Below, in pieces: positions 33,042 through 41,164 of a DNA stretch of 46,470 nucleotides (position 1 is its first letter; the number at the start of each line of letters is the position of its first letter). The position numbers were made by a program, and so were the translations under genes. The notes below the pieces were generated by a model. That model worked only from the letters and a program-made list of their open reading frames with translations, was not told the origin of the DNA and ran no database searches. The stretch spans positions 1 through 46,470 of the forward strand of contig NZ_JAFB01000052.1 of NCBI RefSeq assembly GCF_000519205.1, given 5' to 3'. This stretch comes from Amycolatopsis taiwanensis DSM 45107. GTDB lineage: Bacteria > Actinomycetota > Actinomycetes > Mycobacteriales > Pseudonocardiaceae.

Positions 33042-33922
33042 TGACGGAATTCCGGCGCATCGCCGAGGAGATCCCCGGCGGCACCTGGCTCGACGACCTC
33101 GCCCGCGCCTCCGCGATGGCCGCGCACGCGAAGTTCGAGCGCACCAGCCGGTCCCCGTTGCTCAAGGTCTCCATGCTCGGCCCGAGCCACCTGGACGCCT
33201 ACACGTTCTCCGACATCAGCCGCGCCCTGCAGGACGCCACCGCGAAGATCGGCCACATCATCCGGAACCCGCAGGGCGAGATCACCTACGTCCAGCCCAC
33301 CGACCGGGACAAGGCGCCGCTGCTGCAGCGCGGCCAGGCCGGGAACACGATCTTTTTCGGCTTCCCGGAGCCGGGCGGGGACGACGCACTCATCAACGAC
33401 GGCATCGAGACACTGTCCGAACGCGCGGTGAAGGAGTTGTGCGATTTCCTGCCCGCCAACGGATCCGACGACGGTGCCCTCGATGCCGTGCTGCTTCAGC
33501 GGGACACCGTCCGCAACGCGGTGAGCGACATCGTCAACGCGGTGGTGAAGAACACCGGGATCGGCCTGAGCCTCGCCCCGACCTCGGGCGAGGAGGTGAA
33601 CCGGAGCATGACCCTCGACCAGGCCAAGGTGTTGCACGGGAGCCTGCGCGAGTCGCGCGAGGCGGTCGGGTACGAAACCGTGTCCGGGCGGCTCGACGGC
33701 GTCCGGACCCGCCGCCGGATCTTCTATCTGGAACGCGAGTCGGGCGGGACGATCCAGGGCGCGGTCGCCCCGGACCTGCTCGACCAGATCAAGGAAAACC
33801 TGGACCGGCCGGTCACCGCGCGGCTGCGCGTGGTGCGCACCACGACCATCGACGGGCGTCGCGGCCGACCGGTGCACGAACTGCTCGACATCACCCCGGA
33901 AGTGACCCTGTTCAGTCATTGA
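33041..33922 (+). CDS. Unrecognised 293-residue protein coupled to the DUF6932-like gene
   Basis: I do not recognise a family. Soluble, mixed alpha/beta in appearance, no membrane segment. Noticeable stretches: LLKVSMLGPSHLDAYTFSDISRAL (~46-70), a helix-rich middle (ERAVKELCDFL; RNAVSDIVNAVVKNTGIGL) and a C-terminal strand region (RRRIFYLERESG; TARLRVVRTTTIDGRRGRPVHELLDI). ATG 33041 overlaps the preceding stop. The 3' end runs 11 bases into the convergent DUF1772 gene. Coupling with a nucleotidyltransferase-like partner is reminiscent of toxin-antitoxin or antiphage pairs, but nothing in the sequence proves that. Confidence 0.65.
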   Translation: MTEFRRIAEEIPGGTWLDDLARASAMAAHAKFERTSRSPLLKVSMLGPSHLDAYTFSDISRALQDATAKIGHIIRNPQGEITYVQPTDRDKAPLLQRGQAGNTIFFGFPEPGGDDALINDGIETLSERAVKELCDFLPANGSDDGALDAVLLQRDTVRNAVSDIVNAVVKNTGIGLSLAPTSGEEVNRSMTLDQAKVLHGSLRESREAVGYETVSGRLDGVRTRRRIFYLERESGGTIQGAVAPDLLDQIKENLDRPVTARLRVVRTTTIDGRRGRPVHELLDITPEVTLFSH

Positions 33923-34388
33923 GCAGCGCGAGCGTGAACAGCGCCGAACCGCCCAGCGCGGTGAGCGTGCGGACGTGGTTCCACGCCACCCAGCCGGTGA
34001 AGTAGCTGTTCCACTCGGCCTCCGCGCCGGCGGCATTGGCGTCCACCAGTGCCAGGGCGTCGTTGTGTGGAACGTGGTACGCGGCAAGCACCACCAGGCA
34101 GGCCAGGTAGAGCACGCAGCCCGCGAGGACGAGCCACGAACTCGGCGCGCTCAGCCGGCCCAGCGACCGGATGCCCACCACGAGGGCGACGACCGCGGTG
34201 ACGCCCAGCAGCGCCATGAACCACGCGGATCGCGGCGCGCCCCGGTTGATCGCCTGCATCGCGCCGATCGCCTGGTTCGGCGGGAGTTCGCGCAGGCCGG
34301 TCATCACGAACGTCGAGAAGGCGAAGAAGACCCCGCCGGCGGCGCCCGCACCGACCGCCGCCACCAGAATCAGGATGCGAAAAGACAT
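33912..34388 (-). CDS. DUF1772 (anthrone oxygenase-like) membrane protein
   Basis: 158 residues with four hydrophobic segments: ~5-27, ~58-77, ~86-106 and ~135-155. The NRGAPRSAWFMALLG and HVPHNDALA...WNSYFTGWVAWNHVRT motifs (the N-W-x-H pattern) are typical of DUF1772. Distant fungal relatives are called anthrone oxygenases, but bacterial members have no proven activity. ATG 34388 starts MSFRILILVAAVGAG. It lies 67 bases downstream of the TetR gene on the same strand and may be co-transcribed. Its stop overlaps the convergent gene by 11 bases. Confidence 0.85.
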   Translation of the reverse strand: MSFRILILVAAVGAGAAGGVFFAFSTFVMTGLRELPPNQAIGAMQAINRGAPRSAWFMALLGVTAVVALVVGIRSLGRLSAPSSWLVLAGCVLYLACLVVLAAYHVPHNDALALVDANAAGAEAEWNSYFTGWVAWNHVRTLTALGGSALFTLALLND

Positions 34389-34455
34389 AACCCGATTACA
34401 GAGCGGCGGCCCGAGACTATCCATGCCCGATCGTCGCCAACGCATTCGTTCGCGT

Positions 34456-35091
34456 CTAGGGGCCTGGAAGGTGCTCTCCTGGCGGCCTTGGGTATCGGTT
34501 GTTCCCGGCTGCGGCAAGTAGGACTTGCGCCTGCTCGCGAGCATGGCTTGTGGGGTCCGAGAAGATGTTCAGGCCGTGGGCGACGAGTGCACCTTCGTGG
34601 AGCAGCATGAGTGTACGGCCCAGTTGGTCGGCCTGGTCTGCGTCGATATCCCGGGCGAGGTCGGTGAACAGAGCGAGCATCCACTCCTTTTGCCCGATGA
34701 TGATCGGGTATGCGGGATGGGACGCGTCGCTGATCTCGGCGTGGGCGTTGACCATGCCGCACCCCTTCGGACTGTTCTCCTGCGACCAGGTAAGTGCAGC
34801 GTCGAAGACGGCCAGAACACGCGCCAGCGGGGCCGGCCGCGCCGCGTCGAGACGCTGAGCGAGGAAGGCTCGCCAGCGTTCATCACGATCCGCGAGGTAC
34901 TCCACGACGATCTGTTCCTTGGAGCCGAACCGGTCGTAGAGGGTCTTCTTTGTCACCCCGGCCTCGGCAGCGATCAGGTCGACGCCGACGGCATGGATTC
35001 CGCGCTCGTAGAACAGCCTCGCCGCGGCGTCCAGGATGCGCAGGGCGGCAGGCGTCATCGTGATCCGTCGCAGCTTCTCCGTAGTGCCCAT
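34456..35091 (-). CDS. TetR-family regulator
   Basis: 211 residues. The N-terminal helix-turn-helix (ILDAAARLFYERGIHAVGVDLIAAEAGVTKKTLYDRFGSKEQIVVEYL) is unmistakable. The ligand domain with MVNAHAEISDASHPAYPII is of the TetR_C type common next to efflux genes. ATG 35091 gives MGTTEKLRRITMTPAAL; an ATG at 35058 (MTPAAL) is an alternative. Three identical-spaced operators sit directly upstream, shared with the divergent EamA transporter, so autoregulation and control of that transporter are likely. Confidence 0.92.
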   Translation of the reverse strand: MGTTEKLRRITMTPAALRILDAAARLFYERGIHAVGVDLIAAEAGVTKKTLYDRFGSKEQIVVEYLADRDERWRAFLAQRLDAARPAPLARVLAVFDAALTWSQENSPKGCGMVNAHAEISDASHPAYPIIIGQKEWMLALFTDLARDIDADQADQLGRTLMLLHEGALVAHGLNIFSDPTSHAREQAQVLLAAAGNNRYPRPPGEHLPGP

Positions 35092-35100
35092 ACTTCGGAA

Positions 35101-35175
35101 GTATACCGATCTGTATAGTCGCCGGGTATACCGATCTGTATAGTCGCCGGGTATACCGGTCTGTATAGTCGATGG
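35101..35175. promoter_or_regulatory. Three tandem 25-bp TetR operators
   Basis: A 25-base unit beginning GTATACCGATCTGTATAG occurs three times in perfect register (35101-35125, 35126-35150, 35151-35175; the third differs at a few bases). Each holds the dyad TATAC-N6-GTATA. TATAGT within each unit can serve as -10 box. The array fills the 93-base gap between the divergent TetR and EamA starts almost completely. Confidence 0.88.
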
Positions 35176-35184
35176 AGGTGCGGC

Positions 35185-36114
35185 ATGAACTTCCTGCTCT
35201 CGACCGCCTTTGTGCTCTGCTGGAGTTCCGGGTTCATCGGAGCCAAGCTCGGCGCGGGAAGTGCGTCCGCCGTCACGATCCTGATGTGGCGATTCCTGCC
35301 GCTCGCCGTCATCCTGATCATCATTACCGCGGCCAGGACGTCGTGGCGGGGCCTCGCGGTGCGGGACGTGGCCCGGCAGGCCGTGATCGGAGTGCTGTCG
35401 CAAAGCGGCTATCTGCTCACCGTGTATTACGCGATCCAACTCGGGGTTTCCAGCGGCACCACGGCTCTGATCGACGGAGTCCAGCCCCTCGTCGCTGGAG
35501 CGCTTGCCGGACCGCTTCTGCGTCAGTACGTCTCGCGTGGGCAGTGGCTCGGCCTGTGTCTGGGAGTAAGTGGCGTCGTCATAGTCACCAGAGCCGATGC
35601 CGCGGCCGGCACCGGGGTGGCCTGGTGGGCCTATCTCATACCGTTTCTCGGCATGCTCTCGCTGGTGGCAGCCACGTTCCTCGAAGGCCGCTCCCACAGG
35701 CAGGTGGCGCCGGTGGTGGCGATGACCGCACACTGTGTCACCAGTGCCGCCATCTTCACTGCATTTGCCATCAGCACCGGAGCGGCAAAGCCGCCCGCTG
35801 AGCTCGCTTTCTGGGGCGCGATCATCTGGCTCGTAGCCTTGTCCACCTTCGGCGGGTACGGGCTGTACTGGATCATCTTGCGGCGCTCAGGGGTCACCAG
35901 GGTGAATACGCTGATGTTCCTCATGGCTCCGGTCACGGCAGTCTGGGGAGCCCTGATGTTCGATGAACCGTTCGGCGCTCAAACCGTTATCGGTCTCGTC
36001 GTCGGCCTTGCAGCAGTTGTCATCGTCCATCGCGGTGACGCGTCATCGACCAGGGGCCGCGAGCCGGATACGGACCGGGTCGAAACATCAAGACCTGCCG
36101 AGTACAGGGCCTGA
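35185..36114 (+). CDS. EamA/DMT-superfamily transporter
   Basis: 309 residues with ten hydrophobic helices in two EamA repeats (~5-130 and ~145-285); LCWSSGFIGAKLGAGSAS opens the first and MAPVTAVWGALMFDEPFGAQTVIG is the standard C-terminal signature. It probably exports a metabolite across the membrane. ATG 35185 has TGGAGG six bases upstream. Controlled with the divergent TetR gene through the tandem operators. The C-terminal ~25 residues are polar. Confidence 0.92.
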   Translation: MNFLLSTAFVLCWSSGFIGAKLGAGSASAVTILMWRFLPLAVILIIITAARTSWRGLAVRDVARQAVIGVLSQSGYLLTVYYAIQLGVSSGTTALIDGVQPLVAGALAGPLLRQYVSRGQWLGLCLGVSGVVIVTRADAAAGTGVAWWAYLIPFLGMLSLVAATFLEGRSHRQVAPVVAMTAHCVTSAAIFTAFAISTGAAKPPAELAFWGAIIWLVALSTFGGYGLYWIILRRSGVTRVNTLMFLMAPVTAVWGALMFDEPFGAQTVIGLVVGLAAVVIVHRGDASSTRGREPDTDRVETSRPAEYRA

Positions 36115-36153
36115 TTCCGGTGCCTCGTCAAAGAGGAGAGACCACTAGTCTTG

Positions 36154-37104
36154 ATGACCGTGGACGCACTGGACGCGTTTCTCAGCGGCCCGCGCGCGCG
36201 AGGCGCTTTTCTTCTGCGTTCGATCATGAGCCCGCCGTGGTCGATCCGGATCGAGGATCGAGCGCCGCTGACCGTGGTCGTGCTGGCCCGCGGTGACGCG
36301 TGGATCGTGCCCGACGGGGGCGAGCCGCACGAGCTTGGCGCCGGCGACATCGCGCTTGTCCGCGGCCCGGACCCCTACCTCGTCGCCGACCGGCCCGGCA
36401 CGCCACCCCAGGTCGTGATCCACCCGGGCCAGCGCTGCACCACGGTGGCCGGCCAGAGCGTGCCCGAATCGATGGACCTCGGCGTCCGGACCTGGGGCAA
36501 CGACTCCGACGGCGCGTCGGTCATGTTCACCGGCACCTACCAGGCCGACGGCGAGGTGAGCCGGCGGCTGCTCACCGTGCTACCCACCCTGACCGTCCTT
36601 CGGCATGACGAATGGGACTGCCCGCTGATTCCGGTGCTGTCCACGGAAATCGTGAAGAACCAACCCGGCCAGGAGGCCGTTCTCGACCGGCTGCTCGACC
36701 TGGTCGTCATCGCCGCCCTGCGCACGTGGTTCGGCCGGGCCGACGCGCCGGGCTGGTACCGCGCGCACGCCGATCCGGTGGTCGGGCCGGCACTCCGCTT
36801 GCTGCACAACGATCCGGCGCGGCCGTGGACGATCGCCGCGCTGGCCGGGGAGGTCGGCATCTCGCGTGCGGCGCTGGCGCGGCGGTTTCACGACCTGGTC
36901 GGCGAGCCACCCATCGCCTACCTCTCGGGATGGCGGATGACGCTGGCCGCCGATCTGCTCCGGGAACCGGACGCCACGGTCGGCAGTGTCGCGCGGAAGA
37001 TCGGGTTCGCCAGCCCCTTCACGTTCAGCACGGCCTTCAAGCGCCACTACGGAATGAGCCCGCAGCAATACCGTTCCGGCCCAACCGATGCGCCGGCCGC
37101 CTGA
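36154..37104 (+). CDS. AraC-family regulator with cupin domain
   Basis: 316 residues. N-terminal cupin_6 domain (~5-180; RIEDRAPLTVVVLARGDAWIV, ELGAGDIALVRGPDPYLVAD) and C-terminal double helix-turn-helix (~210-310; WTIAALAGEVGISRAALARRFHDLVGEPPIAYL and VGSVARKIGFASPFTFSTAFKRHYGMSPQQYR). The cupin probably binds a small ligand. ATG 36154 is chosen; GAGGAG lies 15 bases upstream, a little far, and TTG 36151 is an alternative. It follows the EamA gene by 39 bases but its target is unknown. Confidence 0.9.
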   Translation: MTVDALDAFLSGPRARGAFLLRSIMSPPWSIRIEDRAPLTVVVLARGDAWIVPDGGEPHELGAGDIALVRGPDPYLVADRPGTPPQVVIHPGQRCTTVAGQSVPESMDLGVRTWGNDSDGASVMFTGTYQADGEVSRRLLTVLPTLTVLRHDEWDCPLIPVLSTEIVKNQPGQEAVLDRLLDLVVIAALRTWFGRADAPGWYRAHADPVVGPALRLLHNDPARPWTIAALAGEVGISRAALARRFHDLVGEPPIAYLSGWRMTLAADLLREPDATVGSVARKIGFASPFTFSTAFKRHYGMSPQQYRSGPTDAPAA

Positions 37105-37234
37105 CGCTCCCCCATTGCGTCAGACGGCCTGTTGTGGACCTTACGCCAATACGGGGGGCCGGAAGCTAAGAATTTGCTAACAACGTTCAAGATCCAGAAG
37201 AGGAGCCCGCGGCGCGCTCGAAGGGTGCCCGCGC

Positions 37235-37311
37235 ATGAGTGACCCGTTCGTGCCGCGTTTCGACAGTAACGGGTCACTCGCTCATCAGTTTCGACAGTAA
37301 CGGTCACTCAT
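37235..37311. repeat. 47-bp palindromic element, copy 1 plus a partial second copy
   Basis: GAGTGACCCGTT (37237-37248) and its complement AACGGGTCACTC (37268-37279) flank a 19-base middle ending TTTCGACAGT. A partial copy repeats the right half (TTTCGACAGTAACGGTCACT, from 37289). The same element occurs in the DUF4393-like gene at 41634. It lies in the 492-base gap between the AraC gene and ectD, which otherwise holds the hairpin at 37320 and, from 37363 to 37596, nothing I recognise. Confidence 0.85.
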
Positions 37312-37319
37312 GAAGCGAG

Positions 37320-37362
37320 GCGGCCCCGTGCCACCGTTCCCGATCCGGTGGCACGGGGCCGC
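37320..37362. terminator. Strong hairpin between convergent AraC and ectD genes
   Basis: GCGGCCCCGTGCCACC and its perfect complement (16 bp, 37320-37335 and 37347-37362) around an 11-base loop. No T tract follows on either side, as is common in actinomycetes. The position between converging genes suits a two-way terminator. Confidence 0.65.
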
Positions 37363-37596
37363 GCCCGTGAAACATGCGGCGGGGCGGGTGCTGCCCTGCC
37401 GAGAGCGGTGCCGGCGAACGGCGATGGGCCTCCCCCCGAGCGAACGGAGAACCCGGTAGCCGGGCCGACAGCCTGAACCGCTTGGGCGGGTCGCCTTTGC
37501 GATGGCGACACCGTAACAGAACGCTATTGGCTTGCTACGCGCGACCCGCGGAAGCGAGGTGTGATGTGTCCGCCGAACGCGCCGGTGCCTGTCCGG

Positions 37597-38499
37597 TCAG
37601 CGGGTGACCGGGGTGAAGTCGCGGCCGCCGATGAAGCTCGGCCGCGGCTTCGCCGCCGCGTACGGCTCGACCAAGGTGTTTTCCACGCTGTTGAACACCA
37701 CGAAGATGTTCGACCGCGGATACGGCGTGATGTTGTTGCCGGAGCCGTGCATGATGTTCGAGTCGAACCACAACGCCGATCCGGCCGGCCCGGTGAACTG
37801 GTCGATGCCGTACTCGGCCGCGAGCGCGGTGATGTCCTGCTCGGTGGGCACGCCGATCTCCTGCTCCTTCAGCGACGCCTTGTAGTTGTCGTCCGGCGTC
37901 GCGCCCACGCAGGGCACGAAGGTCCGCTGCGAGCCGGGCATGACCATCAGCCCGCCGTTGAACGGGTAGTTGTCGGTCAGCGCGATCGAGCAGCTCACCG
38001 CCCGCGGCCCCGGCATGCCGTCCTCCGCATGCCAGGTCTCGAAGTCGGAGTGCCAGTAGAAGCCGGTGCCCCGGAACCCGGGCATGTAGTTGACCCGGCT
38101 CTGGTGGATGTAGACCTCCGACCCCAGGATCTGCCGCGCCCGGTCCAGGATGCGCGGGTCGCGGACGAGCTCGCTGATCAGCGGGCTGATCCGGTGCACT
38201 TCGAAGATCGAGCGCACCTCACCGCTGCGCTTCTCGGTGATGACCCGCTCGTCGCCGCGCAGCCCCGGGTCGCCGGAGAGCCGCACCAGTTCCTGCCAGT
38301 AGCCCTGCACCTCCGCCGGTGACAGTGTCTCCTCGACGATGTGGTAGCCCCGCGCGTCGTGCGCGGCGAGCGTGGCCGCGTCGATGGGACCGTCGCCCTC
38401 CCCTCCCCACACGGTGGGGTCGACGCGGTCGATGGGGTGTGCCTCACCAGTGACCCGGGTCGGATAGCGGTCTTCGACTCCGGTGTCCATCATCGTCAA
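37597..38499 (-). CDS. ectD: Ectoine hydroxylase
   Basis: 300 residues of the Fe(II)/2-oxoglutarate dioxygenase fold. The iron triad is His150, Asp152 (FYWHSDFETWHAEDGMP, the EctD signature) and His251 (NIMHGSGNN). It hydroxylates ectoine to 5-hydroxyectoine, a compatible solute for osmotic and heat stress. The TTG at 38499 has AAGGAGG about ten bases upstream; the ATG codons at 38493 and 38490 are too far from it for preferred use but remain possible. Last gene of ectABCD, 39 bases after ectC. Confidence 0.95.
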   Translation of the reverse strand: MTMMDTGVEDRYPTRVTGEAHPIDRVDPTVWGGEGDGPIDAATLAAHDARGYHIVEETLSPAEVQGYWQELVRLSGDPGLRGDERVITEKRSGEVRSIFEVHRISPLISELVRDPRILDRARQILGSEVYIHQSRVNYMPGFRGTGFYWHSDFETWHAEDGMPGPRAVSCSIALTDNYPFNGGLMVMPGSQRTFVPCVGATPDDNYKASLKEQEIGVPTEQDITALAAEYGIDQFTGPAGSALWFDSNIMHGSGNNITPYPRSNIFVVFNSVENTLVEPYAAAKPRPSFIGGRDFTPVTR

Positions 38500-38538
38500 C
38501 GTTCTTCGCCTCCTTGATCCTCGTCCTGGCGCCGCCGG

Positions 38539-38928
38539 TTACTCCTCGACCACCAGCGGGTAGACGCCGTCCTCGTCGTGCACCTCGCGACCGGTGACCG
38601 GCGGGTTGAACACGCACACCGTGCGCATATCGGTCTTCGGACGCACCTGGTGCTTGTCGTGGTTGTTCAGCAGGTACAGCGAGCCGGGCTTGAGCAGGAA
38701 GGTCTCCCCAGTCGCCTTGTCGGTGATCTCGCCTTCGCCTTCGACGACGAACACGGCCTCGATGTGATTGGCGTACCAGAAGTCGTTCACGGTCCCCGCG
38801 TAGAGCGTGGTTTCGTGCACCGAGAACCCGACCTTCTCCTTGGCCAGCACTATTCGCTTGCTGCGCCAGTTCGGCGTCTTGATGTCTGCGTCGGTGTCGG
38901 TGATCTCGTCGGTGCTACGGACGATCAA
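38539..38928 (-). CDS. ectC: L-ectoine synthase
   Basis: 129 residues, a cupin-fold enzyme that closes N-acetyl-diaminobutyrate to ectoine. KRIVLAKEKVGFSVHETTLYAGT, WYANHIEAVFVVEGEGEITD and NNHDKHQVRPKTDMRTVCVFNPP match family members along the whole length. The start is a TTG (38928) with GGGAG six bases upstream, beginning MIVRSTDEI as in Streptomyces relatives. A 217-base gap with two hairpins separates it from ectB. Confidence 0.96.
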   Translation of the reverse strand: MIVRSTDEITDTDADIKTPNWRSKRIVLAKEKVGFSVHETTLYAGTVNDFWYANHIEAVFVVEGEGEITDKATGETFLLKPGSLYLLNNHDKHQVRPKTDMRTVCVFNPPVTGREVHDEDGVYPLVVEE

Positions 38929-39056
38929 CGGGTGCTCCCTTACTTGCCGGTGTTATTCGGAACATGTCCGGGTAGACAGGCCGTGACTTCTCCACGCGTC
39001 GGCTGCCGGTTGACAACGATGACGGCCTGCCTCCCCGCCCCCACAAGACACAGCGG

Positions 39057-39103
39057 TCTGGGGGCTTGCCCCCAGAAGGATTGCGGGGGCGGAGCCCCCG
39101 CAA
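39057..39103. repeat. Paired GC hairpins between ectB and ectC
   Basis: TCTGGGGGC-TT-GCCCCCAGA (39057-39076) is followed by TTGCGGGGGC-GGA-GCCCCCGCAA (39081-39103). They lie inside the ect operon in the 217-base intercistronic gap. A related TGGGGGC/GCCCCCA element interrupts the methyltransferase pseudogene at 42405-42420, so this is probably a dispersed REP-like element rather than an ect-specific attenuator. It may still alter the ratio of ectAB to ectCD message. Confidence 0.75.
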
Positions 39104-39145
39104 GGCAGCGTTGTGCTGTGTCACCAAGCGTGCTCGTCTCGCGTG

Positions 39146-40402
39146 TTAACTCCTGGTCAATACAGCTTGCACGGATTCGTCGATGATGTGCAGGCCCTCA
39201 CCGACTTCGGCGTCGCTGACGGTCAGCGGCGGCAGCAGTTTCATGACCTCACCGCTGGGCCCGGAGGTCTCCATCAGCAGCCCGCGCTCGAACGCCGACG
39301 CGCACACCTGGGAGGCCAGCTCGCCGCTGGCGAACTCCAGGCCGCGCGCCAGGCCCCGGCCCTTGGCGACCAGGCCGGCGTCCGGATAGGCCTCCACGAT
39401 GCCGTCCAGGGCGGCGCCGAATCGCTCACCCTTGGCTCGCGTGGACTTTTCCAGCTCGTCGTCGCTCCAGTAGACGCGCAGCGCCTCGGCGGCGGTGACG
39501 AACGCGGGGTTGATCCCCCGGAACGTCCCGTTGTGCTCGCCGGGTTCCCACACGTCCAGCTCGGGCTTGATCAGCGTGAGCGCGAGCGGAAGTCCATATC
39601 CACCAATGGATTTCGACAGGCACACGATGTCGGGGACGATTCCCGCGTCCTCGAACGAGAAGAACGGGCCGGTGCGCCCGCAGCCCATCTGGACGTCGTC
39701 GACGATGAGCAGGATGTCGTGGCGGTGGCACAGATCCGCCAGCCCGCGCAGCCATTCCACGCCGGCGGCGTTGATGCCACCCTCGCCCTGCACGGTCTCC
39801 ACGATCACCGCGGCCGGCTCGTTCAGGCCGCTGCCGGAATCCTCCAGCAACCGCTCGAAGTACAGGAAGTCCGGGTACGCGCCGTCGAAGTAGTGGTCGT
39901 AGGGCATCGGCGTGGCATGCACGAGCGGAATCCCGGCACCACTGCGCTTCATCGAGTTGCCGGTGACCGACAGCGCACCGAGCGTCATGCCGTGGAAGGC
40001 GTTGGTGAAGTTGATGACCGATTCCTTCCCGGTCACCTTGCGGGCCAGCTTCAACGCGGCCTCGACCGCGTTCGCGCCGCCCGGCCCGGGGAAGATCACC
40101 TTGTAGTCCAGCTCACGTGGCCTGAGGATCTTGTCCTCCAGCGTCTGGAGGAGATCGCGCTTGGCCACGGTGAACATGTCCAGCGCGTGGGTTACCCCGT
40201 CGCGCGCCAGGTAGTCCAGCAGGGCCTGCTTCAACACGGGGTTGTTGTGCCCGTAGTTGAGAGCGCCGGCCCCGGCGAAGAAGTCCAGGTAGGGGGTGCC
40301 GTCCTCGGCGTAGATCCGGCTGCCGACGGCGCGGTCGAACACGACCGGCCAGCCGCGGCTGTAGCTTCGTACTTCGGACTCGAGCTTTTCGAAGATGCTC
40401 AC
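39146..40402 (-). CDS. ectB: Diaminobutyrate-2-oxoglutarate transaminase
   Basis: 418 residues of class III PLP aminotransferase. GPGGANAVEAALKLARKVTGK, FTNAFHGMTLGALSVTGN, VIVETVQGEGGINAAG, LLIVDDVQMGCGRTG and CLSKSIGGYGLPLAL (PLP lysine K in LSKSI) are all there. It aminates aspartate semialdehyde to diaminobutyrate, the first ectoine step. GTG 40402 gives the normal MSIFEKLESEVRSYSRGWP; the open frame extends 45 codons upstream into the ectA region. It follows ectA by 38 bases. Confidence 0.96.
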   Translation of the reverse strand: MSIFEKLESEVRSYSRGWPVVFDRAVGSRIYAEDGTPYLDFFAGAGALNYGHNNPVLKQALLDYLARDGVTHALDMFTVAKRDLLQTLEDKILRPRELDYKVIFPGPGGANAVEAALKLARKVTGKESVINFTNAFHGMTLGALSVTGNSMKRSGAGIPLVHATPMPYDHYFDGAYPDFLYFERLLEDSGSGLNEPAAVIVETVQGEGGINAAGVEWLRGLADLCHRHDILLIVDDVQMGCGRTGPFFSFEDAGIVPDIVCLSKSIGGYGLPLALTLIKPELDVWEPGEHNGTFRGINPAFVTAAEALRVYWSDDELEKSTRAKGERFGAALDGIVEAYPDAGLVAKGRGLARGLEFASGELASQVCASAFERGLLMETSGPSGEVMKLLPPLTVSDAEVGEGLHIIDESVQAVLTRS

Positions 40403-40440
40403 TGAGCTTCCATCTCCCTGGATGGCTTGGTTCTGGCTTG

Positions 40441-40941
40441 TTATGCCAAGGAAAGCGGGCCGATCCGGTACAGGTCCTCCGGCTCGTGCGGCTGTGTCTC
40501 GTCCGGAAAGAGCGACCGCGCGAACTCTTGCGAGCACGTCAGCTCCGCATTCCAGCGTTGGGCGAACGACGAAAACAGCTTGATCGACGCCTTGTTGTCC
40601 GGCGTGATGGTGGTCTCCAGGTAGCGCACCCCCTGCCGTACGAGTCGCGTGAACAGTTCATCCAGCAACTTCCCGGCGAGGCCGCGACCACGCTGCGATT
40701 CGTCCACGGCCACCTGCCACACCAGCGCCGTGTCCGGCGCGACAGGTCTGCGATAACCGATCACGAACCCGACGGCGTGACCGTCCACTTTGGCCACCAC
40801 CGACGTGTCCGCGAAATCACGGCACCACAACAGATACGCATAAGGCGAGTTGAGATCCAGCTTCTGTGAATCTCGCGCGATTCGCCAGAGCGCGGCCCCG
40901 TCGGCCTTGGTCGGAGTTTCGATCAAGTGCTTTCCGGACAT
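40441..40941 (-). CDS. ectA: Diaminobutyrate acetyltransferase
   Basis: 166 residues of the GNAT fold: VWQVAVDESQRGRGLAGKLLDELF is the acetyl-CoA loop and YLETTITPDNKASIKLFSSFAQRWNAEL the EctA-specific C-terminal part. It acetylates diaminobutyrate before ring closure by EctC. First gene of ectABCD, starting at ATG 40941. No ectR (MarR) gene is adjacent. Confidence 0.96.
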   Translation of the reverse strand: MSGKHLIETPTKADGAALWRIARDSQKLDLNSPYAYLLWCRDFADTSVVAKVDGHAVGFVIGYRRPVAPDTALVWQVAVDESQRGRGLAGKLLDELFTRLVRQGVRYLETTITPDNKASIKLFSSFAQRWNAELTCSQEFARSLFPDETQPHEPEDLYRIGPLSLA

Positions 40942-41164
40942 GTCAAAACAAGCTAACAGAATCTATTAGTCCGTTCAGCTCAAGGACGGGCGCCGCAGGC
41001 TGACTACCTGCAATGACCAAGAAACACGTGTGATAATGACAACAAAACTATTGCGATCAAGCCGGCAAATATGCTATGAGACCGTGCTTGACCTGCTGCG
41101 ACACTTGATTCCGCAGGGAATAACGCCGCAGCCGATCTATTCGTTACAAAGGTAACGCCGCCGT
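40942..41164 (-). promoter_or_regulatory. Upstream region of ectABCD
   Basis: A 223-base gap, visibly richer in A/T than the surroundings, that must hold the osmotically controlled ect promoter. A CGTTAC-AAAG-GTAACG palindrome lies at 41142-41157, next to the DUF4393 stop. No clear -35/-10 pair can be chosen with confidence. Confidence 0.45.

Noticed and set aside
35055..35324. Small minus-strand frame containing YTDRYTSEV-like repeats
   Set aside because: It is only the translation of the triplicated 25-bp operator and overlaps the TetR start region.
37374..37607. Short plus-strand frame in the AraC-ectD gap
   Set aside because: No ribosome site, no conserved pattern and overlap with the ectD 3' end; treated as non-coding.
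41142..41157. GlnR box upstream of ectA
   Set aside because: CGTTAC-AAAG-GTAACG contains one GTTAC half but lacks the spaced second half of the GlnR consensus, and it lies about 200 bases from ectA.
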